From Psychrobacter sp. 5A.1 (lineage in GTDB: Bacteria; Pseudomonadota; Gammaproteobacteria; Pseudomonadales; Moraxellaceae), in assembly GCF_030407455.1 (NCBI RefSeq), contig NZ_JASDDJ010000010.1:1-64000 (forward strand): DNA of 64,000 nucleotides, read 5' to 3'. Under the pieces are notes generated by a model. It was not told the origin of the DNA. It did not search any database and saw only the letters and a list, made by a program, of their open reading frames with translations. Of this stretch, positions 38,131 through 46,502 are shown piece by piece. The position numbers and the translations under genes are program-made. Each line of letters starts with the position of its first letter. The stretch's first letter is position 1.

Positions 38131-39408
38131 ATGGATAATTACATAATAAGACCGCAAGAGATTTATTTACTGGAGCGTTATAGCTCTACGGTGTACTTTG
38201 ACGAGATGCGTGATGCCTTTGCTCATATGCTAGAGGCGGCTGAACAAGCATTAGAGCTATTTATGGGGGACTTGCCTAGCGATTATCGTAGTAGACCCAT
38301 CAACCGGCAGCCTGATATCGTCTGGGGCGAGCGCGTACTACCTAATTTACGCAGCACCTTAGACGATCTTAATGTCGGTTATCAAGAGCTGTTAAAAGGA
38401 GATTTAATAGCAATAAGATATGGTGGTAATGTACAAAGTGATTTTCGCGCTATCAGTATGGATTATGATATTGACTGGATGCCAGAGCAGCAACAACTGG
38501 ATTATGATAAATGGGAGCGACAAGCCAGCTTACGCGCTTTTAACATGAAAATAACCAGCTATTTTGGTTGGAAAATAGGAAGTCTGACTGAACGCTATAC
38601 TAATGAATCAAGAGGATCGCTCAACCCACCCGAATCCTGGCCTATATATCGTTTAAACCCTCAATATACTGTTGAGTTAGATAAGATCGTCCCTGTGGCA
38701 GGTATTTATATACCAAATCGAGCAGATGCCAGTGCCCAAGTGCTACTAGACGGTATGTTAGCAAATGAAGCTTATGTCGGTTATGACCCCGAGACCATGC
38801 AAGCGGTCGGTATGGCACCAGTCACTTGGATGTTGGTTGAGCGTATTGCGGATAGTGGCGGTGGTAGCCATAATGTCGCACCAAAACGCTTACGCTGCGA
38901 GTCGGGTAAGCCCTGCTCATTCACAGGCTACTGGTGGTCACCATCAAGTAAAGATATCAAACACTTCAAAGCAGGCGACATCATGCCAAAGATGAAGCGA
39001 CTTGAATGGCACACTATTTGGTATCTCAATGAAACCAATCAGTTGGATAATCAAAGCGATATTGACTATATCAAGGTAAAAAGGATTCGGTACGATAAAA
39101 GTCGTCAACTATGGAGTAGAGATGCATTTTTTATTATTATTATCGTAGATGTAATCATTTTGCTTTTTGTTGAACAAACCTGTGGAGCCGTTATCTATGG
39201 ACAGTTATTACATGCTATTTATATGCAAATATTGTGTTTGTTTATGTTCGCGGATTCCAAATGGATGATAGCGTTGGCTAGGGCAGTGAATAGACAGCTA
39301 GCCACTATGAAAGTTGCTGCTTTTTTTATCATGTTAGGATCATTCTATCTATTTTTTCTTGCGACAAAAGGGGTGGTTTTTCAGAATGCCCTTAAATGGT
39401 GTGTTTAA
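38131..39408 (+). CDS. Imm71/Imm72-like protein with C-terminal membrane helices (possible immunity protein)
   Basis: 425 aa. The N-terminal two thirds are soluble and rich in Trp/Tyr. Near residue 255 it carries CESGKPCSFTGYWWSPSSKDIKHFKAGDIMPKM, a Cys-x3-GxPC-x3-GYW ... F-x-x-GD-x-MP pattern that I associate with Imm71/Imm72 proteins of polymorphic-toxin and type VI secretion effector loci. The last ~90 residues hold two to three membrane helices. Immunity proteins bind and block a cognate toxin, but no toxin gene is in the window. The family link is from recall. A small broken frame overlaps its 3' end, and another membrane protein follows on the same strand. Confidence 0.55.
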   Translation: MDNYIIRPQEIYLLERYSSTVYFDEMRDAFAHMLEAAEQALELFMGDLPSDYRSRPINRQPDIVWGERVLPNLRSTLDDLNVGYQELLKGDLIAIRYGGNVQSDFRAISMDYDIDWMPEQQQLDYDKWERQASLRAFNMKITSYFGWKIGSLTERYTNESRGSLNPPESWPIYRLNPQYTVELDKIVPVAGIYIPNRADASAQVLLDGMLANEAYVGYDPETMQAVGMAPVTWMLVERIADSGGGSHNVAPKRLRCESGKPCSFTGYWWSPSSKDIKHFKAGDIMPKMKRLEWHTIWYLNETNQLDNQSDIDYIKVKRIRYDKSRQLWSRDAFFIIIIVDVIILLFVEQTCGAVIYGQLLHAIYMQILCLFMFADSKWMIALARAVNRQLATMKVAAFFIMLGSFYLFFLATKGVVFQNALKWCV

Positions 39409-39600
39409 TTGGCTGAATAGAACACGTGTACAAATCCTAGATAATCATTCGTTGAGATTGATGAGGTAACGTTTCTAGCTTTTGATGACAAGGATTGGCA
39501 AGTAAATATCAGATGGGTAGTAGTGATATTAATTAACATTAGTTTGTTTTATTGGGTGATGATCGCATATAGTAATGAGCAGAAATTAGCTAATCGATAG
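39386..39600 (+). pseudogene. Small membrane-protein gene broken by a frameshift (tentative)
   Basis: ATG 39386 overlaps the end of the upstream gene, as in translationally coupled operons, and reads MPLNGVFNWLNRTRVQILDNH before stopping at 39469. In another frame a protein-like sequence continues without a gap to the stop at 39600: VEIDEVTFLAFDDKDWQV, then one membrane helix and YSNEQKLANR. One frameshift near 39450 would join both into ~70 aa with one helix. It could also be a non-coding relic. Confidence 0.4.
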
Positions 39601-39621
39601 TACATAGTAATTGAGTAAAAA

Positions 39622-40680
39622 ATGATCTTACCCATCCCTCCCGTACCTCCTGTCGGTAAAATAATCAGTCGCCCTTATGAAGAAGCTATTCCTAATTTTA
39701 AAGAAAAAAATGGCAGTATTGATAGATTAAGTTCACTTATTCATGAAGTGAATCCAGACTATCTGCTATTTCATCCCAGTATTAACTCTATTCAAAATTT
39801 AGTTTTATTGGCATCCTATGCCTCACTATGGTTGTTTGGCCAATTTCTATTTCTTATTTATGCTATGTTTAATTCAGTAATAAAAGAAGGAGTCTTAGTC
39901 TATTATTTTTATGCAATTATATGTTTAGTAACTATTTCCATCAGTTTTTTTACTGCGCCTTTTTTGACTTTGAAACAACTTAAAGCCAAAAAATCTCGCT
40001 ATCACAAAATATTACTGCTAAAACAAACACAACAGCTTGCTTATTACGAACATAACCGAAACCAAGAGCCTATTTTTCATTTAATTAACTACAGGGACAT
40101 CACTGCCTCCGTGAGGCGTAATGAAGGTTTGGTCTATGAAGTACTGAATCTGCACGTTATTGATGAAACAACAGGAGAGCCAAGCTTATCTATTAATCTT
40201 GAAGACATGCAACTAAACCCCTACGACCAATGGACGTTTATCCGTACCTATATGGAACGTCCAGCAGACGAGCTACCGCTTGATCCTCGATATGCGCATG
40301 CCTGTCCGACAGATATCAGTACCTCGCTATTGGCTTGTGCTGATATTGCACAAGATAAGAAAGGCAAAGGCTTAACTGGTTTACGTCATGAAGTGACGAT
40401 TATGGGTTGGTTGCGAGCCTGTACAGTTAGCTTTTTAGACTTAGCAGAAGGTAATATTTATCAATCTAGCGCCAATCCAGCATTACATCCTGAGGTGCAG
40501 CGTCGGCTCATGTGGGATGGAAAAAACAACCCATATAACGTATTGCCTGTCACCGCAGCGCGCCAAGCCGCTTTTGATAATAAAAATTCAAAGGTCAAAC
40601 TAAAGTGGTACTCAGGTATAGCAGTGAATGCGACATGGTTTATCGGTTCGATATTGTATGTGATGTTGGTGATTGCTTAG
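39622..40680 (+). CDS. Membrane protein of an effector/immunity-like module (DUF6708-like, tentative)
   Basis: 352 aa. It starts MILPIPPVPPVGKIISRPY, has two helices at about 68-90 and 98-118, a soluble domain of ~190 residues with FHLINYRDITASVRR and NPYDQWTFIRTYMERP, and a final helix at the C-terminus (WFIGSILYVMLVIA). The layout resembles DUF6708-type proteins encoded near type VI secretion effectors; this is an impression only. It lies 22 nt after the broken small frame, probably in one transcript with the Imm-like gene. Confidence 0.45.
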   Translation: MILPIPPVPPVGKIISRPYEEAIPNFKEKNGSIDRLSSLIHEVNPDYLLFHPSINSIQNLVLLASYASLWLFGQFLFLIYAMFNSVIKEGVLVYYFYAIICLVTISISFFTAPFLTLKQLKAKKSRYHKILLLKQTQQLAYYEHNRNQEPIFHLINYRDITASVRRNEGLVYEVLNLHVIDETTGEPSLSINLEDMQLNPYDQWTFIRTYMERPADELPLDPRYAHACPTDISTSLLACADIAQDKKGKGLTGLRHEVTIMGWLRACTVSFLDLAEGNIYQSSANPALHPEVQRRLMWDGKNNPYNVLPVTAARQAAFDNKNSKVKLKWYSGIAVNATWFIGSILYVMLVIA

Positions 40681-40774
40681 ATAAAAATGTGAGTATTCAG
40701 TGACCTGTTTTAAATGCTCAATTTTAAAAGACATGTTTTCAATGTTAATATTTGATAGGCTCACATTACCGTTT

Positions 40775-41696
40775 TTAAACTTTTACTGCTTTCTTATTCA
40801 AAATAAATACCAACACCGCACCCAATATCACCGCGCTTGCCACTACGAACTGCATGGTCAATTGCTCAGATAAAAACACCACGCCCAGTATGGCTGCAAG
40901 CACAGGTACACAGAGCTGTACCACTGCTGCTTGGGTGTTTTTTTAACAGTGGCATAGCCATATACCAAATGCTATAGCCCATACCTGATGCGATCGCCCC
41001 TGATGCACATGCCAACAGTATTCCTTTGATAGTGATATTACCTAAATTGACGTTTTCCAAGCCGATATTATCGAGATACACCATGCCGATTAATGACAGA
41101 ATAGGAACAGCAACAAGGCTCCGAATAAAGTTAAAGCCGGTGGCGCATAGCGGTGACACACATGATTTGCCACGTATACTATATATACCCCAAGCCACAC
41201 CACTGATTGCCATGAGCGTCGCTGCTAGTAACGAAGGCACTGCTGCTGACGGTAGCATCAAATAAATAAATCCGACCACTGCGACGATAAAGGCAGCCCA
41301 TTGTAAGACGCTTAATTGTTCTTTTTTATAGATGCCCCAGCCAATCATCGTGAGCTGAACTGCTGAAAACAAAATCAATGCGCCAGTACCCGTGTCTAGT
41401 TCTACATAGGCAATCGAAAAGCAAAGTGCATAAATCACCAAGCTTGCACTACTAAGCCAACTGCCTTTATCATTCAAAATAGCCTCATAAGAGGTGCTAC
41501 CTAGATTGAGCGCTTGACGTCGTAATCGATAGGTATAGACCGTCATGATGATAGCTAAACAAACAGCCGCACTCACCAAGCGAATGATCGTAAAGCTCCA
41601 GGCATCTATATAGCCTGCTGCTAGCGCCATTCTTCCAAAAAGAGAGTTGGCGGCAAATGCGATCAATGCGATAACAGTATAGAGCGTAGCTTTCAA
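40775..41696 (-). pseudogene. EamA/DMT-family transporter with a frameshift at an A7 tract
   Basis: From ATG 41696 the frame reads as a normal EamA exporter (MKATLYTVIALIAFAANSLFGR, about 9 helices) up to MAMPLLKKHPSS, then goes into non-family sequence and stops at 40866. If one A of the seven-A run (40938-40944 on the plus strand as T) is removed, the protein continues MPLLKNTQAAVVQLCVPVLAAILGV... to ...SEQLTMQFVVAS... and stops at 40775, giving the expected ~306 aa with a typical EamA end. So this is a one-base insertion: a recent pseudogene, a phase-variable tract or a sequencing error. Confidence 0.85.
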
Positions 41697-41856
41697 GGTA
41701 ATTCCTACTATGAATAAGTTGATTTTGAAATAGGCGAGCAGATGATTTTAACGTTAATTTTTTAGATATATTTTTATAACAGCTAATCATCGTTTATCGG
41801 AAATGAGGGCTGGCACTCTAAAAATCCAGTTGATAGCTATCTCACAAGGAACGATA

Positions 41857-41878
41857 TTTTGTCGTACTTGCGACAAAA
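41857..41878 (+). promoter_or_regulatory. Operator-like palindrome upstream of the DUF421 gene
   Basis: TTTTGTCG, 6 nt (tacttg), CGACAAAA: perfect 8-bp arms. A possible promoter overlaps it (TTGCGA 41868-41873, TAGAAT 41893-41898, 19-bp spacer), so a bound dimer would block it. It lies in the 331-bp gap between the EamA pseudogene and the DUF421 gene and could control either. The regulator is unknown. Confidence 0.5.
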
Positions 41879-42027
41879 AGTCTCTTTTAAATTAGAATAA
41901 CGATAGTTGCATTGATGATAAGGCTTATGAGTGAAATAAGTGGTCAAAATTACTATCGGCAACCTTTCAATAGTTTCAATCAACTAGTCAATCAATCAAA
42001 TAAAAAAGATACGCAGGAAACGATAAC

Positions 42028-42711
42028 ATGGATTGGGCAGGTATTTTTATTTATGACACAACGTGGGCATTTGCACTTGAAATATTAGTACGTGTCACCG
42101 TCATGTTTGTGCTCATTATTTTATTTTTACGCTTTACGGGCAAGCGTGGTGTCCGTCAGTTGTCAATCTTTGAGTTAACCATCATTTTATCACTGGGCTC
42201 TATCGCAGGTGATCCAATGTTTACGCAAGACCTGCCAATTATTCAGGCAGTGCTGATTATGGGCTCGGTCATTTTTCTTTATCGACTGTGCACATGGGCC
42301 ATGATGAAATTTCAGCCGTTCGAAGATTTACTAGAGGGTAAGTCGCTATACATTGTCGAAGATGGGTTGTTAGTACTAGAAAAGATTAAAAAGGGCAAGA
42401 TGTCGCATGATGAGTTTTTTGCTGAAATGCGTCAACAAGGCGTTGAGCATTTAGGTCAAGTGCGTACGGGGCTTCTGGAAACAGATGGCAATTTTAGTAT
42501 CTTATTATACCCACCCGAAAACACAGGCTATGGCATGCCACTTTTCCCCAAACAGTACCAGCCAGTCGAGCAAGTAGAGTCAGGCGTTTATTATGCTTGT
42601 ATGCATTGTGGCTATATTGACACTATCTCTAACGCTCATCAGCTGTGTATACGCTGTGAGGATGACTGTCGAAACTGGGCAACAGCGTTGAAGAGCGAAA
42701 TTGTGAGATGA
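42028..42711 (+). CDS. DUF421 (YetF/YdfR-like) membrane protein with C-terminal cysteine cluster
   Basis: 227 aa. Three N-terminal membrane helices (about 15-38, 45-62, 70-90) with LRFTGKRGVRQLSIFELTIILSLGSIAGDPM, then the DUF421 soluble domain (KSLYIVEDGLLVLEKIKKGKMSHDEFFAEMRQQGVEHLGQV). The last ~40 residues carry YACMHCGY ... LCIRCEDDC, two CxxC pairs that look like a small zinc ribbon, not a usual part of the YetF core. Function unknown; in Bacillus relatives sit in spore or envelope operons. Confidence 0.8.
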   Translation: MDWAGIFIYDTTWAFALEILVRVTVMFVLIILFLRFTGKRGVRQLSIFELTIILSLGSIAGDPMFTQDLPIIQAVLIMGSVIFLYRLCTWAMMKFQPFEDLLEGKSLYIVEDGLLVLEKIKKGKMSHDEFFAEMRQQGVEHLGQVRTGLLETDGNFSILLYPPENTGYGMPLFPKQYQPVEQVESGVYYACMHCGYIDTISNAHQLCIRCEDDCRNWATALKSEIVR

Positions 42712-42821
42712 GAAAATGCTTGGGCTGTTCTCTGTATTTTTATGCAGACCTATTACACAGATAGGAACAGCCCAAATTTCAATTGTTTAAGGTGTCATTC
42801 TTTCTAGATATTTTGATGAAC

Positions 42822-44405
42822 TTAGGCGACTTTATACCAGTCAATTTTACGAGTCATGACCATCACGCAGGCTAGCAGTACAAAGCAGAATACGGCACCC
42901 AGTAATAAATTCATGTCTTCTGTGGTGAGAATACCAAAAAATGATGCGTACAATCCTGCCAGTGTGGCAGTAAAAATTACCGCTCGTTTTACACCGCCGA
43001 GTACATAATAAGTATACCAGCCAATGAGCCCGACACAGGCGCTAGCAGCAATGGCGTACGCTTTCCAAAACACTATTTGCTCAGCAAGCGGTAGCAACAA
43101 CACGTAAAAAACGAATAACGCACAACCGACTAATAGGTACTGGATAGGGTGGATACGGCTGGATTTAATCACTTCAAATAAGAAGAAAGTGCCAAACGAT
43201 ACTAGGATTAATAATAGAGCGTATTTCATCGTTCGTTGGGTTTGCAAATACACATCATTGGGCTCGGCAAAACTAACCCCAAAGCTGTTGAGGCGCATAC
43301 TATCAGGCATTGCACCACCTTCTACTGCAATCAAGTCATTGCGAGACATCGACTGACTGCTGGTATCAAGGCTGGCTTGACTCGTAACAGCACACTCATT
43401 ATTGGCGCTACCGATACAATGTGATAAATATTGGTTGTTAGTGACGGATAAATATTGATTCTGCCAATTGGCTTCAAACCCTTTCGTGGTGAACTTTTTG
43501 GCATTCGGAAGGGCTTTGCCAATGAAGTTGGGTGCATGCCAGTTACTGCGCATGGTTAGGCTAAAGTTCTGTCCAGTAGGGACAGTATTTAAATTGCTAA
43601 TACCTGCTAAAGGTAAGTCTACTATGATACTAATCGCTTGAGTACTTTCGGTATCGGATGGCTGGTTGGTCAAGTCTGTACCAGATAATGTTTCGTTATC
43701 CTGAGGGCTAGCAACAGGCTTCGCTGGACGGTTCAATACATCTTGAGGAATGGCCACCTCTACATAGGTTAGCTCTTTCAGCATAGGTGTCTGTGGATAT
43801 GTTGCTTGTATTGATTTATTGTCAATGGTCACTGTCGGTAGTGTCGCTACACCGCGTAGGTCTGATACAGGAATAATTAATTTGGCTTTATTCCAGTGAA
43901 TGATGGTTTTTTCAGGTTTTATTTTATTGATAAATGGGTTTGTAGCGCTATCGACTGAATCTGATGCTTGGTTATTCGTATTATTAGGCTCGTTTAAGCT
44001 ACTTAAGGTTGAATCAAAAGTATAGTTTTGGTCAAATTTCAGCGCACCGTTATAACTGGTCGCATGATAAACACCGCGCTTATAGGTGTCCGTGTTTACC
44101 TCAAGATCTTGAGCTGCTTGGGTTTGATTGGCAAAAACAGTTTCAATTTTTGAGTAGGAGGCGGCGCAGTTACTGGTTGCTTCGGACCCTGTAATCTCAC
44201 ATTCAGGTGTGACCGTGGTCGGAATGGCGATAAATGGCGTAATGACTTCTTGCGGGTTGACGTGCTGTTGAGCGATTTCTCTGATAACCGACTCTGAATA
44301 ACTTTGCCTCTCATAGATGACCGAGCCAATCATGTTGAGACCAACGGCAAACAGAACACACAGCCCCGCGATGATGGATAATTTAATCAGTAGTGTCTTT
44401 TGCAT
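42822..44405 (-). CDS. creD: Inner-membrane protein CreD
   Basis: 527 aa. One N-terminal helix (about 8-28), a long periplasmic region (to about 390) with LRGVATLPTVTIDNKSIQATYPQTPML and FVEVAIPQDV-like strands, then five to six closely spaced C-terminal helices. This matches CreD (Cet), which in enterics belongs to the CreBC regulon and affects envelope integrity and beta-lactam response. No creBC genes are adjacent. A few inserted polar stretches (for example around 140-165) make it longer than the ~450-aa E. coli protein. Confidence 0.85.
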   Translation of the reverse strand: MQKTLLIKLSIIAGLCVLFAVGLNMIGSVIYERQSYSESVIREIAQQHVNPQEVITPFIAIPTTVTPECEITGSEATSNCAASYSKIETVFANQTQAAQDLEVNTDTYKRGVYHATSYNGALKFDQNYTFDSTLSSLNEPNNTNNQASDSVDSATNPFINKIKPEKTIIHWNKAKLIIPVSDLRGVATLPTVTIDNKSIQATYPQTPMLKELTYVEVAIPQDVLNRPAKPVASPQDNETLSGTDLTNQPSDTESTQAISIIVDLPLAGISNLNTVPTGQNFSLTMRSNWHAPNFIGKALPNAKKFTTKGFEANWQNQYLSVTNNQYLSHCIGSANNECAVTSQASLDTSSQSMSRNDLIAVEGGAMPDSMRLNSFGVSFAEPNDVYLQTQRTMKYALLLILVSFGTFFLFEVIKSSRIHPIQYLLVGCALFVFYVLLLPLAEQIVFWKAYAIAASACVGLIGWYTYYVLGGVKRAVIFTATLAGLYASFFGILTTEDMNLLLGAVFCFVLLACVMVMTRKIDWYKVA

Positions 44406-44690
44406 GGGAGCTCCTCATATAAATCTCTAGTCCAAAACTGTCAATACAACAGTCAGCAGGTTTAAAGAAAAGGATAGAGGAGGGATGAAGAAAAAATATG
44501 TAAGAACAGTGGAGAGTGTGTGGAAAGTCGTATTAAGTTCAATTTAAAAGCTGATTTATATGTTTGTTAGTATTTATAGAATTATTATAGTTAAGTTAAT
44601 CTATATTAATTTTTAATTCAACTATTGTTTATTTAGATATCATCCTTATATAGGTAGTACAAGAAAACAAACAGTATTAAGGAGATAGAT

Positions 44691-44906
44691 TTGAATAGAC
44701 CTACATCAGAATTGTGTATGATTGCTGCAGCGGGAGGTGGTATTAAAATGTCATCAGATAGAGCAACTCCAGATCTGTGTACTATTGCAAAAGCACTTAG
44801 TAATGGAGCAAAGCTCGTTATTACAGAAGCCTCTAAAAAGACTACACCTGATTTATGTATGATTGCTAAAGCAGGGGCAGGTAAAGTCGTATTTGAGTTC
44901 GTTTAG
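44691..44906 (+). CDS. Small protein of three imperfect Cys-containing repeats (unknown)
   Basis: 71 aa, TTG start with a strong AAGGAGA 5 nt upstream. Three repeat units: PTSELCMIAAAGGGIKM (4-20), TPDLCTIAKALSNGAKLVI (26-44) and TPDLCMIAKAGAGKVVFEF (52-70), giving Cys at 9, 30 and 56. No signal peptide is apparent. The repeats recall DUF4116-type units (xPELCLIAVxxxGxALxYV) in shortened form, but a peptide-precursor role cannot be excluded. It stands alone, between creD (-) and the convergent NadR-type kinase gene. The gap before it (44406-44690) is AT-rich, with no other feature seen. Confidence 0.6.
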   Translation: MNRPTSELCMIAAAGGGIKMSSDRATPDLCTIAKALSNGAKLVITEASKKTTPDLCMIAKAGAGKVVFEFV

Positions 44907-44968
44907 CTAAAAATTGTACTAAATTCATTCAATAGAAAGATAAGCTGTGGTAGGAGGGTTTTGGCTTA

Positions 44969-45571
44969 TTAAAGCTTATCTTTTATCCAATAAAGCCATT
45001 CGGTCACTTGCCGAACGCGATCTTCTCTATCACCACCGATACGACGAAACGGCTTTTGATGGCGAGTCAGCTGGCTTGCAAAATAGTCGCTTATCTCATC
45101 ACGTTGATGCGGGCTATCTCGTAAATCGTCGGCGACCCACGGGGTATCTACTTCGGTTAATAAAATTAAATCATAATGATGCACCACTGCCACTTGCTGA
45201 AGGGCAGCAGGGCAGTCGCCATAGTACCAATTGGAGTAGACCATGAGCTCAAACAGACTGGTATCACAAAACAGATAATGGCTGCTATTGGATGATTGAG
45301 CGACTTGTTTGGCGAGCGTGTTTTCTAACGCTATTTGACCTTGTGCGATAGGTAGCAAATCATCCCACGTACAAGTCAGCTGTTCGTCATCCCACTTTGC
45401 TTGTAAGTAGGTGCGCATATATTCTGATACCCAAGGGCCATCAAAATGTGTGGCCAAATCCCGACATAAGGTCGTCTTGCCAGTGCTTTCTGCACCTAAG
45501 ATCGCGACCTTGATGACCGATTTAGGCGTATGCTGCACGAGGTTGTACGCGGTAGCGTCGCTGCCATTCAT
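44969..45571 (-). CDS. NadR-type ribosylnicotinamide kinase domain protein (AAA ATPase)
   Basis: 200 aa. A P-loop at about 22-33 (ILGAESTGKTTLCRDLA) is followed by WVSEYMRTYL and FCDTSLFELMVYSNWYYG, then LILLTEVDTPWVADDLRDSP, the pattern of the C-terminal ribosylnicotinamide kinase domain of NadR. It lacks the NadR HTH and NMN-adenylyltransferase parts. The kinase would convert imported nicotinamide riboside to NMN, fitting its position: the gene overlaps the 3' end of pnuC by 50 nt. Confidence 0.85.
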   Translation of the reverse strand: MNGSDATAYNLVQHTPKSVIKVAILGAESTGKTTLCRDLATHFDGPWVSEYMRTYLQAKWDDEQLTCTWDDLLPIAQGQIALENTLAKQVAQSSNSSHYLFCDTSLFELMVYSNWYYGDCPAALQQVAVVHHYDLILLTEVDTPWVADDLRDSPHQRDEISDYFASQLTRHQKPFRRIGGDREDRVRQVTEWLYWIKDKL

Positions 45572-46235
45572 AATAAGCCCAGATTGCGATAAGAGTGAAG
45601 GCTACATATTGTAGCGCGGTAAAGGTAAAACCTTTATAAAAGTATAGTGGTACAGATATCGCATCGGCGATGATCCATAGTATCCAATGCTCGATTTTAC
45701 GCCGTGCCATGAGCCACATGGCCATCAAAAATAGCGCTGTGGTGAGCATATCGGTATAGTCGATCCATGTAAATAAATGCAAACCAAGCACTGCACCATC
45801 GAAGCTAAAACCATTGTTAATGACTGGACGGAAATAATAAATCAGCGCCACAAACCCCATCGTTCCTGCTGCCAAAGCAGAGAGTATAGGTATATCGCCT
45901 GCATGCAAATGCTCAATATGAACATTATTGGCATCGTTTGACGGCTTATGCTCGACAGATTGAGCTCTCTTATTTTTTGACCAGTTAATCCAGCCATACA
46001 AGCTCATTACCGTATAGTAGGCGTTGATGAACATATCGCCAAACAACTGCCATTTCCACAGTAGATACACAAATATAGCGGTGCTGACTAAGCCAATAGG
46101 AAAGACCAAAATATTGGTTCTGCTGGCAAGTAAGACACTTGCTACACCGAAGATGACAGCAATCAATTCTAGAACAATGAATACAGTGGTGTAGTCAGCG
46201 TATTGACCAAATAACCAGTTAAGAAGTTCTGCCAT
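45522..46235 (-). CDS. pnuC: Nicotinamide riboside transporter PnuC
   Basis: 237 aa from ATG 46235 (GGAA 8 nt upstream); an ATG at 46289 would add 18 unlikely residues. It has about seven helices and PnuC motifs: GVASVLLASRTNILVFPIGLVSTAIFVYLLWKWQLFGDM, NAYYTVMSLYGWINW, and near the end HWILWIIADAISVPLYFYKGFTFTALQYVAF. PnuC imports nicotinamide riboside by facilitated diffusion, with trapping by phosphorylation by the kinase encoded just downstream. A ~25-residue polar loop after INWSKNK is unusually long. Confidence 0.92.
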   Translation of the reverse strand: MAELLNWLFGQYADYTTVFIVLELIAVIFGVASVLLASRTNILVFPIGLVSTAIFVYLLWKWQLFGDMFINAYYTVMSLYGWINWSKNKRAQSVEHKPSNDANNVHIEHLHAGDIPILSALAAGTMGFVALIYYFRPVINNGFSFDGAVLGLHLFTWIDYTDMLTTALFLMAMWLMARRKIEHWILWIIADAISVPLYFYKGFTFTALQYVAFTLIAIWAYYEWQRRYRVQPRAAYA

Positions 46236-46502
46236 TATTATTTCCACATAGAGGTTTTTGTTGAATGGTACAGAATAAAAAGGCGCCAATTATAGCGTAG
46301 CTGTTGCAAAAACCCGTCAGTCTTTGCTTGTTTTTCGCAACAAACAGGTTATTTGTAACAAAGTATTAGAAAAATTATAATATTCAGGCATAATAAAGCC
46401 ACTGATTTTAAGTTTACAGTTATTCACCGAAAGTAAATGGCTGTTATTTTTCAACCTTTATGCTTATTCCAAGCACTATAGTAGTAGACAAGGAAGCTTA
46501 TC

